DNA from: Clostridia bacterium
GTDB lineage: Bacteria > Bacillota > Clostridia > Christensenellales > UBA1242
Reading direction: 5' to 3'
Assembly: GCA_900767715.1 (NCBI GenBank)
Contig: CAAGAD010000005.1
Coordinates: 186,001 to 250,000 of the forward strand
Length of the DNA: 64,000 bases
The notes beneath the pieces were generated by a model that searched no databases, was not told the origin of the DNA, and saw nothing but the letters and a program-made list of their open reading frames with translations. Both the position numbers and the translations under genes were made by a program. Positions 51,073 through 60,347 of this stretch are shown here, one piece after another. The first letter of the stretch is position 1. Every line of letters starts with the position of its first letter.

Positions 51073-52842
51073 ATGACAACGAGAGGTTTTGATGCCAATT
51101 TTTTGGAAGAATTGAAATCCAAAAATGATATTGTTGCAGTAATTTCTAAATATGTGCCTTTGACTAGAAAAGGCGCGAATTATTGGGCGTGTTGTCCTTT
51201 TCACGGAGAGAAGACGCCTTCTTTTGCAGTGCGCGATGATAGGCAGTTTTACAAGTGTTATGGTTGTGGCGAAAGTGGGGACGTAATCAACTTCATCGAG
51301 AAGTACGAGAACGTAGATTTCATCACTGCCGTGAAAATGCTTTGCGACAACTGTGGAATGAAATTGCCAGAATATGAGATGAGCGACGAGCAAAAACAGC
51401 GCAAAAAAGAGCGTGACCGTTGCTTCGCCATTATGAAAGATGCGTGCGAGTTTTACCAGAAATCTTTGCTCGCTTGTCGTGACCCGCAATACATCAATTA
51501 CATAAAATCTCGCTCACTCAACCGCGAACTAATTGACGTGTTCAAGATTGGCTTGTCGCCAGATTTTGAGTCTATTGTGAGATATATGCACTCAAAAGGC
51601 TACAACGACACCGAACTAATCAAATGCGGAGTGGTGGGCAAGAATGACCGCGGAAACATCTATGATTTTTACGCAAAACGCATTACTTTTCCAATTATGA
51701 ATAATTTTGGCGACGTGATTGCATTCAGTGCTCGCACTATTGAAAAAGACAGTCATTTCGCGAAATACAAAAACACACCACAGACGCCAATTTTCACCAA
51801 GGGACAAACTATGTATGGCATAAACAACTTGCGCACATTGAAACGTGCCGGTGAATTGAAAAAGATTATTCTCGTCGAAGGTCAAATGGACGTCATCGCT
51901 TGTTACAAAGCCGGTTGCAAAAACACCGTCGGCAGTATGGGCACAGCACTCACGCCACAGCACGCTGACGAGTTGTATCGCTTGTGCGACAAAATTACGC
52001 TCTGCCTTGACGGCGATAACGCGGGCATTGAAGCCACGATACGCGCTATCAATATATTGAAAAAAAAGAATTTTGACATCACTGTCGCGCGTCTTAAAAA
52101 CGCCAAAGACCCAGATGAGTTTATCAACAAATTTGGACCAAGCGAATTTAACAATGCGATTGACCACGCCGAGCCCGCCAATGACTTTGTGCTGTCATCA
52201 ATCGCCAGTCGTTTCAATCTAAACGACAACGTCCAGCGCACAAAGTGTGTCAAATACTTGCTAGAAATCATTGCCGGATATGACACCGACAGTGAACGCG
52301 AAATTTATCTTGAATATGTGCAAAAACTGACCGGGTTGGGAATAGGCGTTTTGCGACGCGATTTGAGTAACTTGCTCAACAAAGAAGAACCAAAACAAGC
52401 CGAACCAGAGCCAGAACCAGTGGTTGAACTCGATGACAGCCTAAAAAATGCGATTCTTTATGTGTTGGCATACTTGATATATTCCAACCAGCAAATGCCA
52501 GCCAATGACCACCTAGACCGCATTTTAACGGGTGAGTTGCTCGAACTCAAAATCTACATTCAAACGCAAAAAGGTTTGGGCAAGCCAGTCAATGTGTCTT
52601 CGATATTCGATATGTTTGAAGTCAAGCCAAACAGCGATTTGGACAAGATAATCAACTTCAACTTCGTGATGACAGACGACAACAAAGAAAAATATTATCA
52701 AGACTGCCTAAACATCATTGACAAAGCATATTACGCAAAAGCAGAACAAGAACTCCGCGCTCGACTCAAAACTGCCAAAACTTCGCAAGAAATGGAAGAG
52801 TGTTTGAAAGAGTTGTCGGCGCTTAACAAAAAATTAAAATAG
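51073..52842 (+). CDS. dnaG: DNA primase
   Basis: Synthesises RNA primers at the replication fork. The N-terminal zinc finger has C41, H44, C62, C65. The TOPRIM core contains LVEGQMDVIACYKAG and LCLDGDNAGIEA. The C-terminal helicase-binding domain follows. The length of 589 aa is normal. It is 9 nt from rpoD, the ancestral order. Confidence 0.97.
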   Translation: MTTRGFDANFLEELKSKNDIVAVISKYVPLTRKGANYWACCPFHGEKTPSFAVRDDRQFYKCYGCGESGDVINFIEKYENVDFITAVKMLCDNCGMKLPEYEMSDEQKQRKKERDRCFAIMKDACEFYQKSLLACRDPQYINYIKSRSLNRELIDVFKIGLSPDFESIVRYMHSKGYNDTELIKCGVVGKNDRGNIYDFYAKRITFPIMNNFGDVIAFSARTIEKDSHFAKYKNTPQTPIFTKGQTMYGINNLRTLKRAGELKKIILVEGQMDVIACYKAGCKNTVGSMGTALTPQHADELYRLCDKITLCLDGDNAGIEATIRAINILKKKNFDITVARLKNAKDPDEFINKFGPSEFNNAIDHAEPANDFVLSSIASRFNLNDNVQRTKCVKYLLEIIAGYDTDSEREIYLEYVQKLTGLGIGVLRRDLSNLLNKEEPKQAEPEPEPVVELDDSLKNAILYVLAYLIYSNQQMPANDHLDRILTGELLELKIYIQTQKGLGKPVNVSSIFDMFEVKPNSDLDKIINFNFVMTDDNKEKYYQDCLNIIDKAYYAKAEQELRARLKTAKTSQEMEECLKELSALNKKLK

Positions 52843-52851
52843 GAAATAGTT

Positions 52852-53946
52852 ATGGAAAACAAAGTAGAAAAAGACAATGCATTCTTACAAGAGTGTGCAG
52901 AAAAAATTATTAACCAATTAAAAGCCAAAAAGTTAAAGACCATTAAAGAAGGTAAACTTTGCGAAAGTTTGGTCAAATATGATTTAGACTTCAACCAAAT
53001 GGAAGACATCAAAGCGATTTTGACGAAAAACGGCATTGAAATTACGACCGATGACGACATTGAACGCATTGAAGACGACAAAGAGTTGGAGAGCATAATC
53101 AGCCAAATCAACGTCAACGACCCAGTCAAGATGTATTTAAAAGACATCGGCAAAGTACCACTTTTGAAAGACAATGAAGAACGTGAATTGGCTCGTATGT
53201 TAAAGGAAGAAAATAGCGAATACGCTCGTCAAAAATTGTGTGAATCCAACCTTCGACTTGTTGTAAGCATTGCCAAGAAATATTTTGGACGCTATCCAAT
53301 GCCAATTCTTGACCTAATTCAAGAAGGCAACTTGGGTCTTATGAAAGCAGTAGAGAAGTTCGACTACACCAAAGGCTTCAAATTTTCTACATACGCAACC
53401 TGGTGGATTCGTCAAGCCATTACACGTGCCATAGCTGACCAAGCACGTACAATCCGTATTCCAGTTCATATGGTGGAAACAATGATTAAGCAAAACCGTG
53501 TCAGCCGAGAACTTATGCAAGAACTCGGTCGCGACCCAACTGTTGAAGAAATCGCTCAACGTATGGGCACTACTGTCGAAAAAGTGGAAGAGATTCAGCG
53601 CATTGCCATTGACCCAATTTCCATTGACGCCAAGATTGGTGAAGACGAAGATAGCAGTTTTGGTGATTTGATTGCCGACACAACCGCTTTGAGTCCTTTG
53701 GACGTGACTACACAAAATATGCTAAAAGAACAATTAATGTCAATCATTGACACATTGACTCCACGTGAGCAAAAGGTCATACGTTTGCGTTATGGTTTGG
53801 ACGATTCGCACCCAAGAACGCTTGAAGAAGTCGGTCGCGAGTTTAGTGTAACGCGTGAACGTATTCGTCAAATTGAAGCCAAGGCTTTGCGTAAACTTCG
53901 CGCCCCTGGCAAACTTAAAAAATTAAAAGCAGATAACGAGGAGTAA
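52852..53946 (+). CDS. rpoD: Primary sigma factor RpoD/SigA
   Basis: The housekeeping sigma factor. Region 1.2 and 2 are seen as [16 protein letters not shown] and the core-binding [18 protein letters not shown]; region 2.4 is [17 protein letters not shown], which recognises the -10 box; region 4.2 [20 protein letters not shown] recognises the -35 box. The length of 364 aa is like Bacillus SigA (371). Its regions 2.4 and 4.2 look standard, in line with the TTGACA/TATAAT promoters read here. Confidence 0.98.
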   Translation: MENKVEKDNAFLQECAEKIINQLKAKKLKTIKEGKLCESLVKYDLDFNQMEDIKAILTKNGIEITTDDDIERIEDDKELESIISQINVNDPVKMYLKDIGKVPLLKDNEERELARMLKEENSEYARQKLCESNLRLVVSIAKKYFGRYPMPILDLIQEGNLGLMKAVEKFDYTKGFKFSTYATWWIRQAITRAIADQARTIRIPVHMVETMIKQNRVSRELMQELGRDPTVEEIAQRMGTTVEKVEEIQRIAIDPISIDAKIGEDEDSSFGDLIADTTALSPLDVTTQNMLKEQLMSIIDTLTPREQKVIRLRYGLDDSHPRTLEEVGREFSVTRERIRQIEAKALRKLRAPGKLKKLKADNEE

Positions 53947-53947
53947 T

Positions 53948-54640
53948 ATGGATAATATTTTTGAAATTCAAAAACTTGACGGACAAATTTTGCAACTTAA
54001 AAAGCAAATCCAAGACAGCCCAGCCAACAAGCGCGTCAAGGAATTGGTGGACTTCATGCACGAGGGCAGAAGTTTCATTGCCAAAACTAACAAATATGCG
54101 TCTAGTTTGATTGCCGAACTCAACGACGTACAAGCCAAGTATGACAACGCACTATCCAAAACGGACATTATGCGTGCGCAAAAGGCGGACGCCATTGCCG
54201 ATGAGCAACTCACCAACGTGGTGAACACCGCCAGCAGTTTCTTGGTGGAACTTTCTCGTTTGGAAGGTCGTATCAAGGCGCTCAACGACAACATCAACCA
54301 CCTAATTCAAGACTATAACAACGCAATGAACAAACTTCGCGTTGCCAAGGAAAAAATCAATGTAAGCAAACAGGAAGCACAACAAGTGGAAGCCAAGATT
54401 CAACCACAAATAGATGAACTCGAAAAGAAAAAAGCCTCACTTGAAGCAGGTTGCAATCCTGAAATGGCTCGCATATATAAACAAATGAGAGCAGACAATA
54501 TCTATCCAGTGTTCGTCCACATACATGACAAACGTTGCGGTGGCTGTCATATGGAATTGTCACTCAGTTTCGCAGAGAAGTTGAAAAACAAAAAAATGCT
54601 CCAATGCGAAGAGTGTCATAGATATATTCTAGCCGACTAA
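53948..54640 (+). CDS. Coiled-coil protein with C4 zinc ribbon (DUF164/CdsZ type)
   Basis: A 230-aa protein: long helical coiled coil (residues ~1-170) then a zinc ribbon with C-x2-C pairs in RCGGCHMEL and LQCEECHRYI. The build matches the DUF164 family often found near rpoD in Firmicutes. Some members bind nucleic acid; the role is not settled. It starts 1 nt after rpoD, so it is co-transcribed. Confidence 0.88.
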   Translation: MDNIFEIQKLDGQILQLKKQIQDSPANKRVKELVDFMHEGRSFIAKTNKYASSLIAELNDVQAKYDNALSKTDIMRAQKADAIADEQLTNVVNTASSFLVELSRLEGRIKALNDNINHLIQDYNNAMNKLRVAKEKINVSKQEAQQVEAKIQPQIDELEKKKASLEAGCNPEMARIYKQMRADNIYPVFVHIHDKRCGGCHMELSLSFAEKLKNKKMLQCEECHRYILAD

Positions 54641-54646
54641 TAACCA

Positions 54647-56434
54647 ATGAAAATTACTAACATTTATCAATCATTAATCAATCAAGAAGTAAATAATGTG
54701 CGTGAACTTGCCGAGAAAGGTGACTTAATCTCGGCATTTTTTAGCGTGCGCGAGTTTTGTAACCGCGTTCCATCATCGACAATGCAATTGTACGATTTTC
54801 AATGCGAACTTGCCGAAGCGCTGAACAACAACCATATAGTGTACGAATGCGCGTGCAAGCAAATGGAAATATATGGCAGAATGCCGGTGTTTGACCTAAG
54901 CAGAACATTCCAAGCATTCTCAATAAGCCTTTTAAAATTGGGAAAAGTGGTAGGACTAAAAAACTTTTTGAAGATTTATCATATCGAAAAAGATTTTGAA
55001 GCGTTCAAAAAGAATTTTAAAAATCGTGCTACCAAGAAGCAGTGGGACATTTTGAATCCATTGTCACCTTTGGACAAAATAAATCTAGCAACGCTGTCGT
55101 TATGGACACAACAATTCCGTGACGGCGGATATGAGCAAATTGTAAATTCCACAATAACATTGCATAAAGGGGCAAAGTTCTATGACGAATTGCGCTTACG
55201 AAAGGCATTGGCATACATCGAACTAAGCCGCGCCAAAGACGCAATCAAGTTTATTCAGCAAACAGATGAGCAGTTCACAGACAAAGACTTGTTGGCATTG
55301 CTATGGGCTTATATGCAAGACAACAACATCAATGCAGTCAACTTCTATTTTGACAAAGTTTTGAACCTAGCCAGCAAAAATAAGATAGACTACGAGTTTT
55401 TAGGCAGTGTAATTGAGTTTTTGGACAAATACTCAATGTGGCAAGAACTTTTAGATTTTGTGGGCATTGAACTCAATTTTTACCCAGTAGATTATCTTCT
55501 CAATATGTATTCAATAGTTGCCAACTACAATCTCGGCAACAAAATTGATTACGCTTTCAACCTAGAAAGGTTAACGATTCTCAATCCATACAACATAGTG
55601 CCCGTACGTGTCATTCAAAATGCTATCGAACTAGGCAAGGACACCATTATGATGAACACGCCTATTGACCCAGCAGTTGAGCAAGAAATTGTGCTAAACT
55701 ATCAGGAGTTGATTGCCAGTCTAGATAGCAAAGATAAGGTTAACGAGATTGTTTTCAGCAAGCGTAAAATGGAGAACATCGCCACATATATCGGGTTTTT
55801 GAGCGAAGGGGTGGAGCAGAGCCAGTTGAACAAGATTGTGGCGGTGGACACAAAGTTTGAAACTATGTTCAAGAATCTATTGTTCATAGAGCAAGTCCGT
55901 TTGTCGCAAAAATTACCGATATTAAATGCATTAGTAAAATCAAGCGTTGACCGAAATTTCTTCTTATCGTCCAACTACATATTTTATTTCGGCAGAATGC
56001 TCGACATAGAATTTTTGGCAAAATACGGCGAAAATATGACCGAAATTTACTCAATGGTGCTAGACTATTTGGTGTCTCTGCCAAATAATATGGTTGACGT
56101 TTATGTACCGCTAGTGAATTTCTGCGTGGAACTATTCTGCAAGCAGATTTTGTCGTCAAACATTGCTTTGCTCAATCAAAAGAGTCGAATCGCCAGCATA
56201 ATCATCAATCTATATTTCAAACTCGCGTTCGACACTTTCCCAAAATCTTGCATTGTGACAAACTGCGGGGTTAGCAAGGACGATTTGTTATCATTCAACT
56301 ATTGCTCGGCTGACTTCGGCATCAAAATGGTGGACGGCATTGTATATGTTGACGACCAGCCAGTTGACCTTGTTGACTTGTTTGAAACAACCCATGCTGA
56401 CAGCGATTTAAAGATTGTGAAAAAAGACAAATAA
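54647..56434 (+). CDS. Large helical (TPR-like) protein of unknown function
   Basis: An unrecognised 595-aa soluble protein, almost all alpha-helical, with repeats of Leu/Tyr/Asn-rich helices (for example YDELRLRKALAYIELSRAKDA) that look like degenerate TPRs in the N-terminal half. No motif of a catalytic family is visible. It starts 6 nt after the zinc-ribbon gene without a ribosome-binding site, so it is probably made by reinitiation within the dnaG-rpoD operon. Confidence 0.75.
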   Translation: MKITNIYQSLINQEVNNVRELAEKGDLISAFFSVREFCNRVPSSTMQLYDFQCELAEALNNNHIVYECACKQMEIYGRMPVFDLSRTFQAFSISLLKLGKVVGLKNFLKIYHIEKDFEAFKKNFKNRATKKQWDILNPLSPLDKINLATLSLWTQQFRDGGYEQIVNSTITLHKGAKFYDELRLRKALAYIELSRAKDAIKFIQQTDEQFTDKDLLALLWAYMQDNNINAVNFYFDKVLNLASKNKIDYEFLGSVIEFLDKYSMWQELLDFVGIELNFYPVDYLLNMYSIVANYNLGNKIDYAFNLERLTILNPYNIVPVRVIQNAIELGKDTIMMNTPIDPAVEQEIVLNYQELIASLDSKDKVNEIVFSKRKMENIATYIGFLSEGVEQSQLNKIVAVDTKFETMFKNLLFIEQVRLSQKLPILNALVKSSVDRNFFLSSNYIFYFGRMLDIEFLAKYGENMTEIYSMVLDYLVSLPNNMVDVYVPLVNFCVELFCKQILSSNIALLNQKSRIASIIINLYFKLAFDTFPKSCIVTNCGVSKDDLLSFNYCSADFGIKMVDGIVYVDDQPVDLVDLFETTHADSDLKIVKKDK

Positions 56435-56445
56435 TTTAAAAAGGG

Positions 56446-56482
56446 CTTTCATACATTAAAGTGTGAAAGTCTTATTTTTATT
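56446..56482 (+). terminator. Hairpin overlapping the GTG start of the YkvI-like gene
   Basis: Nine-base-pair stem CTTTCATAC / GTGTGAAAG (one T-G pair), loop ATTAAA, followed by a T-rich tract. It may end the rpoD operon, and it contains the GTG start at 56463. Confidence 0.6.
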
Positions 56483-57434
56483 ATTATGTGCGCTCATTGG
56501 CGGGGGAATAGCCAGTGGCAAAGAAGTTTATGTGTTTTTTTATAGGTTTGGCGGAGTTGGACTAGCCTTTTGTTTGATATGCCCGTTCATTATGGCTTGG
56601 ATTTTGTGCAAGTTGTACACCAAATGCGAAAAGGCGAACATTGTTTCATTCCAAGAGTTGAACAATAGACTCTTCCCAAAGACGAACATTGTCATTTACA
56701 TCATCTACAATGTCTGCCTTGCAATCACTTGCGCCACAATGCTGTCGGGCTGTCAAAGTTTGTTTGACGGGTTATATGAGTGCACATTTCCGTTCGAGTC
56801 GGTGGTGATTGCTTTGCTCACGCTTGTGCTACTCAGCAAAGGCATAAATTTCATCGCCAAATGTTCGCTTCCATTATCGATTCTAATGGTTATATTTATT
56901 TTGTTGAACTGCTTTATCAACTTTCCAAGCGTTTCAATCGAGAATATGTGCGAGTCCAGTTGGACAGGCATTTTGTTCGCGGGGTTGTTTATTGCCAGCA
57001 ACTTTTTGCTAATGGTTAGCCTAGTATTGAGCATAAAAATTAAGCGCCGAAAGGCACTTTTCATCGCATTCGCCATCAGCATTGCAATCATACTGACCAG
57101 CATTTTCATCGCGCTTGCCAGCAACAAGATTGACGCATCTAGCGAAATGCCACTCCTTGACTTGTGTCAGGGTAGTGCAATCTCGGTTGGCTTCGTTATC
57201 TCCATATTTCTCGCAATGCTTACAACATTTATAACCAGTCTTTATGCACTCAACAACAATATGACCATTATATTCAAGGACGAAAAACTTTCCGCAATTA
57301 TCTGTATCACCGTCATCTACATTTGCTCAATGTTGTCATTCAATTCGCTCGTAAACTATGGCTTCCCAGCAATGGGTGTTTTGGGCGCAATATTCTTTAT
57401 ACGAACAGTGATTTTTTCCTTTGGTAAAAAGTAA
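56463..57434 (+). CDS. YkvI-like membrane transporter
   Basis: A 323-aa protein with about ten spans. The first span has ALIGGGIASGKEVYVFFYRFG, matching the GxGFASGqE segment of YkvI-family APC-type transporters. It starts at GTG 56463, inside a hairpin arm with no ribosome-binding site. Its last 38 nt overlap, tail to tail, with the lytic transglycosylase gene on the other strand. Substrate unknown; relatives have been linked to spore formation or amino acid transport. Confidence 0.75.
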   Translation: MKVLFLLLCALIGGGIASGKEVYVFFYRFGGVGLAFCLICPFIMAWILCKLYTKCEKANIVSFQELNNRLFPKTNIVIYIIYNVCLAITCATMLSGCQSLFDGLYECTFPFESVVIALLTLVLLSKGINFIAKCSLPLSILMVIFILLNCFINFPSVSIENMCESSWTGILFAGLFIASNFLLMVSLVLSIKIKRRKALFIAFAISIAIILTSIFIALASNKIDASSEMPLLDLCQGSAISVGFVISIFLAMLTTFITSLYALNNNMTIIFKDEKLSAIICITVIYICSMLSFNSLVNYGFPAMGVLGAIFFIRTVIFSFGKK

Positions 57435-57903
57435 TATTTCGCTTCACGCGTTTTAAATAATGTCTCGTTTCCGCATATTGAATTGATTGATTATTCTTTT
57501 TCCAGTTCATCATCGTGGTTTCACCCGCATTGTATGCAACAATTACATCATCAAGATTTTTGTATTTGTCTAATAGATATCTTAAATATTGCGAGCCGAT
57601 TTCTATGTTTACGCTGGGTAGAAATAGGTCATCAAGAGAACAATTTAAATCATATTGTTCTATCATATATTTTGCTGTGGCTGGCATAATTTGCATTAGC
57701 CCGCACGCACCAGATTTGGACACAACATTTGGGTCGAAATCGCTTTCCGCTTTTATCACGGCGAATATCAAATTCGGGTCTAAATTCAATTTTGTTGCGC
57801 AATTATTTATTTCATTTTTGTATTTAATTGGAAAGAAAAAAATGCAAAAAAGGGTAATTAGAATATAGGCTGAGATACTTATTGTAATAATTGCTTTTTT
57901 CAT
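57397..57903 (-). CDS. Membrane-anchored lytic transglycosylase (SLT domain)
   Basis: A 168-aa protein: N-terminal membrane anchor (IITISISAYILITLFCIFFF) then an SLT domain. The catalytic Glu is in VIKAESDFDPNVV near residue 53, then GLMQIMPATA, NIEIGSQYLRYLL and VAYNAGE. It cuts peptidoglycan to give anhydro-muropeptides. Convergent with the YkvI-like gene and overlapping it by 38 nt. No ribosome-binding site precedes the ATG. Confidence 0.93.
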   Translation of the reverse strand: MKKAIITISISAYILITLFCIFFFPIKYKNEINNCATKLNLDPNLIFAVIKAESDFDPNVVSKSGACGLMQIMPATAKYMIEQYDLNCSLDDLFLPSVNIEIGSQYLRYLLDKYKNLDDVIVAYNAGETTMMNWKKNNQSIQYAETRHYLKRVKRNITFYQRKKSLFV

Positions 57904-57935
57904 AATATATTATTATGCAATTTTGCACGAATTAA

Positions 57936-57964
57936 TTGACAAGTGTTGAAAAAAACAATAAAAT
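57936..57964 (+). promoter_or_regulatory. Sigma-A promoter of the second degV
   Basis: TTGACA (57936-57941), 17 bp, TAAAAT (57959-57964). Confidence 0.75.
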
Positions 57965-57987
57965 GAAGACAAGGAATAGAGAAAATT

Positions 57988-58866
57988 ATGAGTAGAATGT
58001 TTTGTGAGAGCAACTGCGAGTTGAATTATCAAGAATGTGAGAAGTATGGACTTACAGTTATTGGTATGCCATACACTCAAAATGGCGTGGAAAAGTTTTA
58101 TGATATGGGTAGGGACAGAGAAGCAATGTTGCAATTTTTCCGTGACGTCAAGAAAGGGGACAAGGTTGTCACGAATGCACTAAACCCACAAGATTATATC
58201 AATTATTTTGAACCAGTTTTCAAGGCTGGCGAGGACATTTTGTATGTCCATTTCAGTTGCAATTTGTCGGGCACTTTTGAATTTATGCACCAAGCCCTTG
58301 ACACTTTGCTCCAAAAATACCCTGACAGAAAATTTACAGAGGTAGATACATACAACATTTCACAAGGCGCAGGTCTTATCGTCTATAACGCCGCCAAGAT
58401 GCACAATGCTGGCGCAAGCGATGAAGAAGTGGTGCGCTATGTTGAGTCAATTCGTGACCGAGTATGCACATTCTTTATGGTTGACGACTTGAATTATCTC
58501 AAACGTGGTGGTCGTGTTTCACCTACAACAGCGTTCTTCGGCTCGCTTTTGGGCATCAAGCCAATTTTGGCTGTCACCAAGCAAGGCAAACTTGAAAAGG
58601 TTGACGTCGTTGCCGGTAAGCGTCGTGCCATTGACTATTTTATGAATAAGATTGAGAAACTAAAAGCAGAAGATACTTTCGACAACCCAATCATCATTCT
58701 TCACGCAGACAGCCAGCCAGAAGCCGACGAACTCGAACGCCGTGTCAAAGCCAAATATGGTGAGCAAACAGTTGTCTGGAACTATGTCATTGGCCCAACC
58801 ATTGGCACACACTGTGGCCCTGGAACATTCGCTTGCATTTTCGTAGGCACAAGCAAAGTAAAATAA
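57988..58866 (+). CDS. DegV family fatty-acid-binding protein (second copy)
   Basis: A 292-aa DegV/FakB-type protein. HFSCNLSGTFEFMHQAL near residue 89, TYNISQGAGLIVYNAAK near residue 125 and DDLNYLKRGGRVSPTTAF near residue 168 are the family's fatty-acid pocket segments. It differs from the copy at 2597 (C-terminal DegV domain ending THCGPGTFACIF). FakB paralogues often bind different fatty acids. It has its own promoter and is 8 nt before engB. Confidence 0.93.
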   Translation: MSRMFCESNCELNYQECEKYGLTVIGMPYTQNGVEKFYDMGRDREAMLQFFRDVKKGDKVVTNALNPQDYINYFEPVFKAGEDILYVHFSCNLSGTFEFMHQALDTLLQKYPDRKFTEVDTYNISQGAGLIVYNAAKMHNAGASDEEVVRYVESIRDRVCTFFMVDDLNYLKRGGRVSPTTAFFGSLLGIKPILAVTKQGKLEKVDVVAGKRRAIDYFMNKIEKLKAEDTFDNPIIILHADSQPEADELERRVKAKYGEQTVVWNYVIGPTIGTHCGPGTFACIFVGTSKVK

Positions 58867-58874
58867 GGAGTCGT

Positions 58875-59462
58875 ATGACCAACTTTTCAAAGACTCAATT
58901 TATAAAGAGCGCCATCAATAAAGATGGCTTTCTTTTTGATGATAAACAACAAGTTTGCTTCGTTGGTAGAAGCAATGTTGGCAAAAGTAGTCTTATCAAT
59001 ATGTTGTGTAATCAAAAATCGCTTGCCCGTACATCTAGCACGCCGGGTCGCACAAGATTAGTAAATTATTTCCTTGTTGATGACAAGTTTTATCTCGTTG
59101 ACCTTCCGGGTTATGGTTTCCAAAAGGGCAGTAAAGCAGAGCAAAAAGATTGGGACGAAATGATGGACGACTATTTCACTAATACTCGCAATTTGCGTTT
59201 AGCACTTGTGCTTTTGGATATTAGACGTGATTTGACCAGTGAGGACTTTGACATTCAAAAATATTTGTTCGCCAACAACATTCCATTCAAAATTGTTCTT
59301 ACGAAAACGGATAAGGTTTCGAATAACGAGAAATTCGTACGCACACGAGCATTGTGTGAGCAGTTGAGATACAATAAAGAAGCACTTGTTTTCACAAGTG
59401 CTGACAAAAAGTTGGGTCGTGAAGAACTTATCAAACTGATTGATTGTTATTTGGAGGACTAA
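58875..59462 (+). CDS. engB: Ribosome biogenesis GTPase EngB (YsxC)
   Basis: A 195-aa GTPase needed for 50S assembly. Start ATG 58875 follows AAGGAG; an earlier frame begins inside degV. P-loop VGRSNVGKSS near residue 31, TSSTPGRT, DLPGYGFQKGS and TKTDK follow. Its last 32 nt overlap with the convergent gene at 59431. Confidence 0.96.
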   Translation: MTNFSKTQFIKSAINKDGFLFDDKQQVCFVGRSNVGKSSLINMLCNQKSLARTSSTPGRTRLVNYFLVDDKFYLVDLPGYGFQKGSKAEQKDWDEMMDDYFTNTRNLRLALVLLDIRRDLTSEDFDIQKYLFANNIPFKIVLTKTDKVSNNEKFVRTRALCEQLRYNKEALVFTSADKKLGREELIKLIDCYLED

Positions 59463-60099
59463 CAGCCGTTGGATACAATGGCAAATTGAAGAAGGTGTGA
59501 CAAGTGTCGGCTTCGTATGGCGTGCAAGGCGGAATTGGGCAATAGCCATAACTTGGCACTAGAATATCTACTTCGGCAATAACTTTTAATATGACAGATA
59601 AGCAGGCGGTTACATTGAATGTGTAATCGCCTGTATAAGTTCCAGACGAGCAAACGCAGTTGGCAAAACAGGTGATTTCAAACGGCACTATTGACGGCTG
59701 TGGCACATACAAAACCACATCTTCGCTGACCGTAATCGTGGTCGCGCCCGAACCCGCAACGCCATTTGCGTCAAGGTAGTTGATTGTGAGTGGCACGGTA
59801 ACGTCGGCTCTCACGCGTGCAAAATTCGGCTGGTCGTCAAACCTAACCACATCTACATTGCTGATAGTGGCGGGCAGACTGTTGCTGATGGCACTGACAA
59901 AGGTGAGCGGAAGCGTCGGGTTGGCTGGCAATAAATCGGTGACCACAATGTTTAGGTCGGGCACTTGGCTCTGGTTTAGGCAGGCGTCAAACACTTTTTT
60001 GACTTCAATGCACACTCTTTCGCATACACCCAAAGAATTATTTGCCGTTATAATTCCCGGAAAAACACCTATATGATTTGGCGAAGCGTAAAATGACAT
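59431..60099 (-). CDS. Cys-containing unknown protein, possibly spore-associated
   Basis: A 222-aa protein read from the - strand, with GTGAGG before its ATG. The early segment ERVCIEVKKVFDACLNQ and later CFANCVCSS give a pattern seen in clostridial proteins of unknown function near spore genes. The middle is beta-rich and Val/Thr-rich, with no signal peptide; the C-terminus is Asn/Pro/Ser-rich. Codon bias and absence of stops support translation. Function unknown; a coat or exosporium part is a guess from the sequence alone. Confidence 0.7.
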   Translation of the reverse strand: MSFYASPNHIGVFPGIITANNSLGVCERVCIEVKKVFDACLNQSQVPDLNIVVTDLLPANPTLPLTFVSAISNSLPATISNVDVVRFDDQPNFARVRADVTVPLTINYLDANGVAGSGATTITVSEDVVLYVPQPSIVPFEITCFANCVCSSGTYTGDYTFNVTACLSVILKVIAEVDILVPSYGYCPIPPCTPYEADTCHTFFNLPLYPTAVSPPNNNQSV

Positions 60100-60153
60100 A
60101 AAACCTCACTAATTGCTAATTTATATGAGTTGGCATTTTTTTTTGCCACAGCC

Positions 60154-60182
60154 TTGCCAACGGAATATTTGTTTGGTATAAT
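60154..60182 (+). promoter_or_regulatory. Promoter of the phosphoesterase unit
   Basis: TTGCCA (60154-60159), 17 bp, TATAAT (60177-60182). Expected start near 60189, giving a leader of about 160 nt. Confidence 0.7.
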
Positions 60183-60188
60183 CTATGT

Positions 60189-60347
60189 AATATTGCTTTG
60201 TTCATTTCATTCACAAATCAATTTGCTATCGCAAATGCCACGATAAAATCGTGGTTGCATAGATTGAATAAACATCAGTTTTGCTTGAAAATGACTTCGT
60301 CGCTTTCAGACAAAACTTCCTATAATATAATTTATGTGGAGAAAATT
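60189..60347 (+). promoter_or_regulatory. Structured 5' leader of the phosphoesterase gene
   Basis: Two hairpins are visible. The first is CCACGAT / ATCGTGG (60238-60254) with flanking GCAA / TTGC arms. The second (60278-60316) is nearly symmetric: GTTTTG / CAAAAC, TGAAA / TTTCA and GAC / GTC stems separated by two 2x2 internal loops, with a TTC loop. No T-run follows, so it is not a terminator. A second -10-like pair TATAATATAAT (60321-60331) sits after them, so a shorter transcript may also start here. Confidence 0.45.

Noticed and set aside
59780..60076. 98-codon frame on the + strand opposite the Cys-containing gene
   Set aside because: It is within a longer - strand gene with a better start signal; it lacks a ribosome-binding site and has no recognisable pattern.
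60198..60347. N-terminal extension of the phosphoesterase from a TTG start
   Set aside because: The family starts at the ISDLHLS strand near ATG 60348, which has a ribosome-binding site; the extension covers the hairpins and looks like non-protein sequence.
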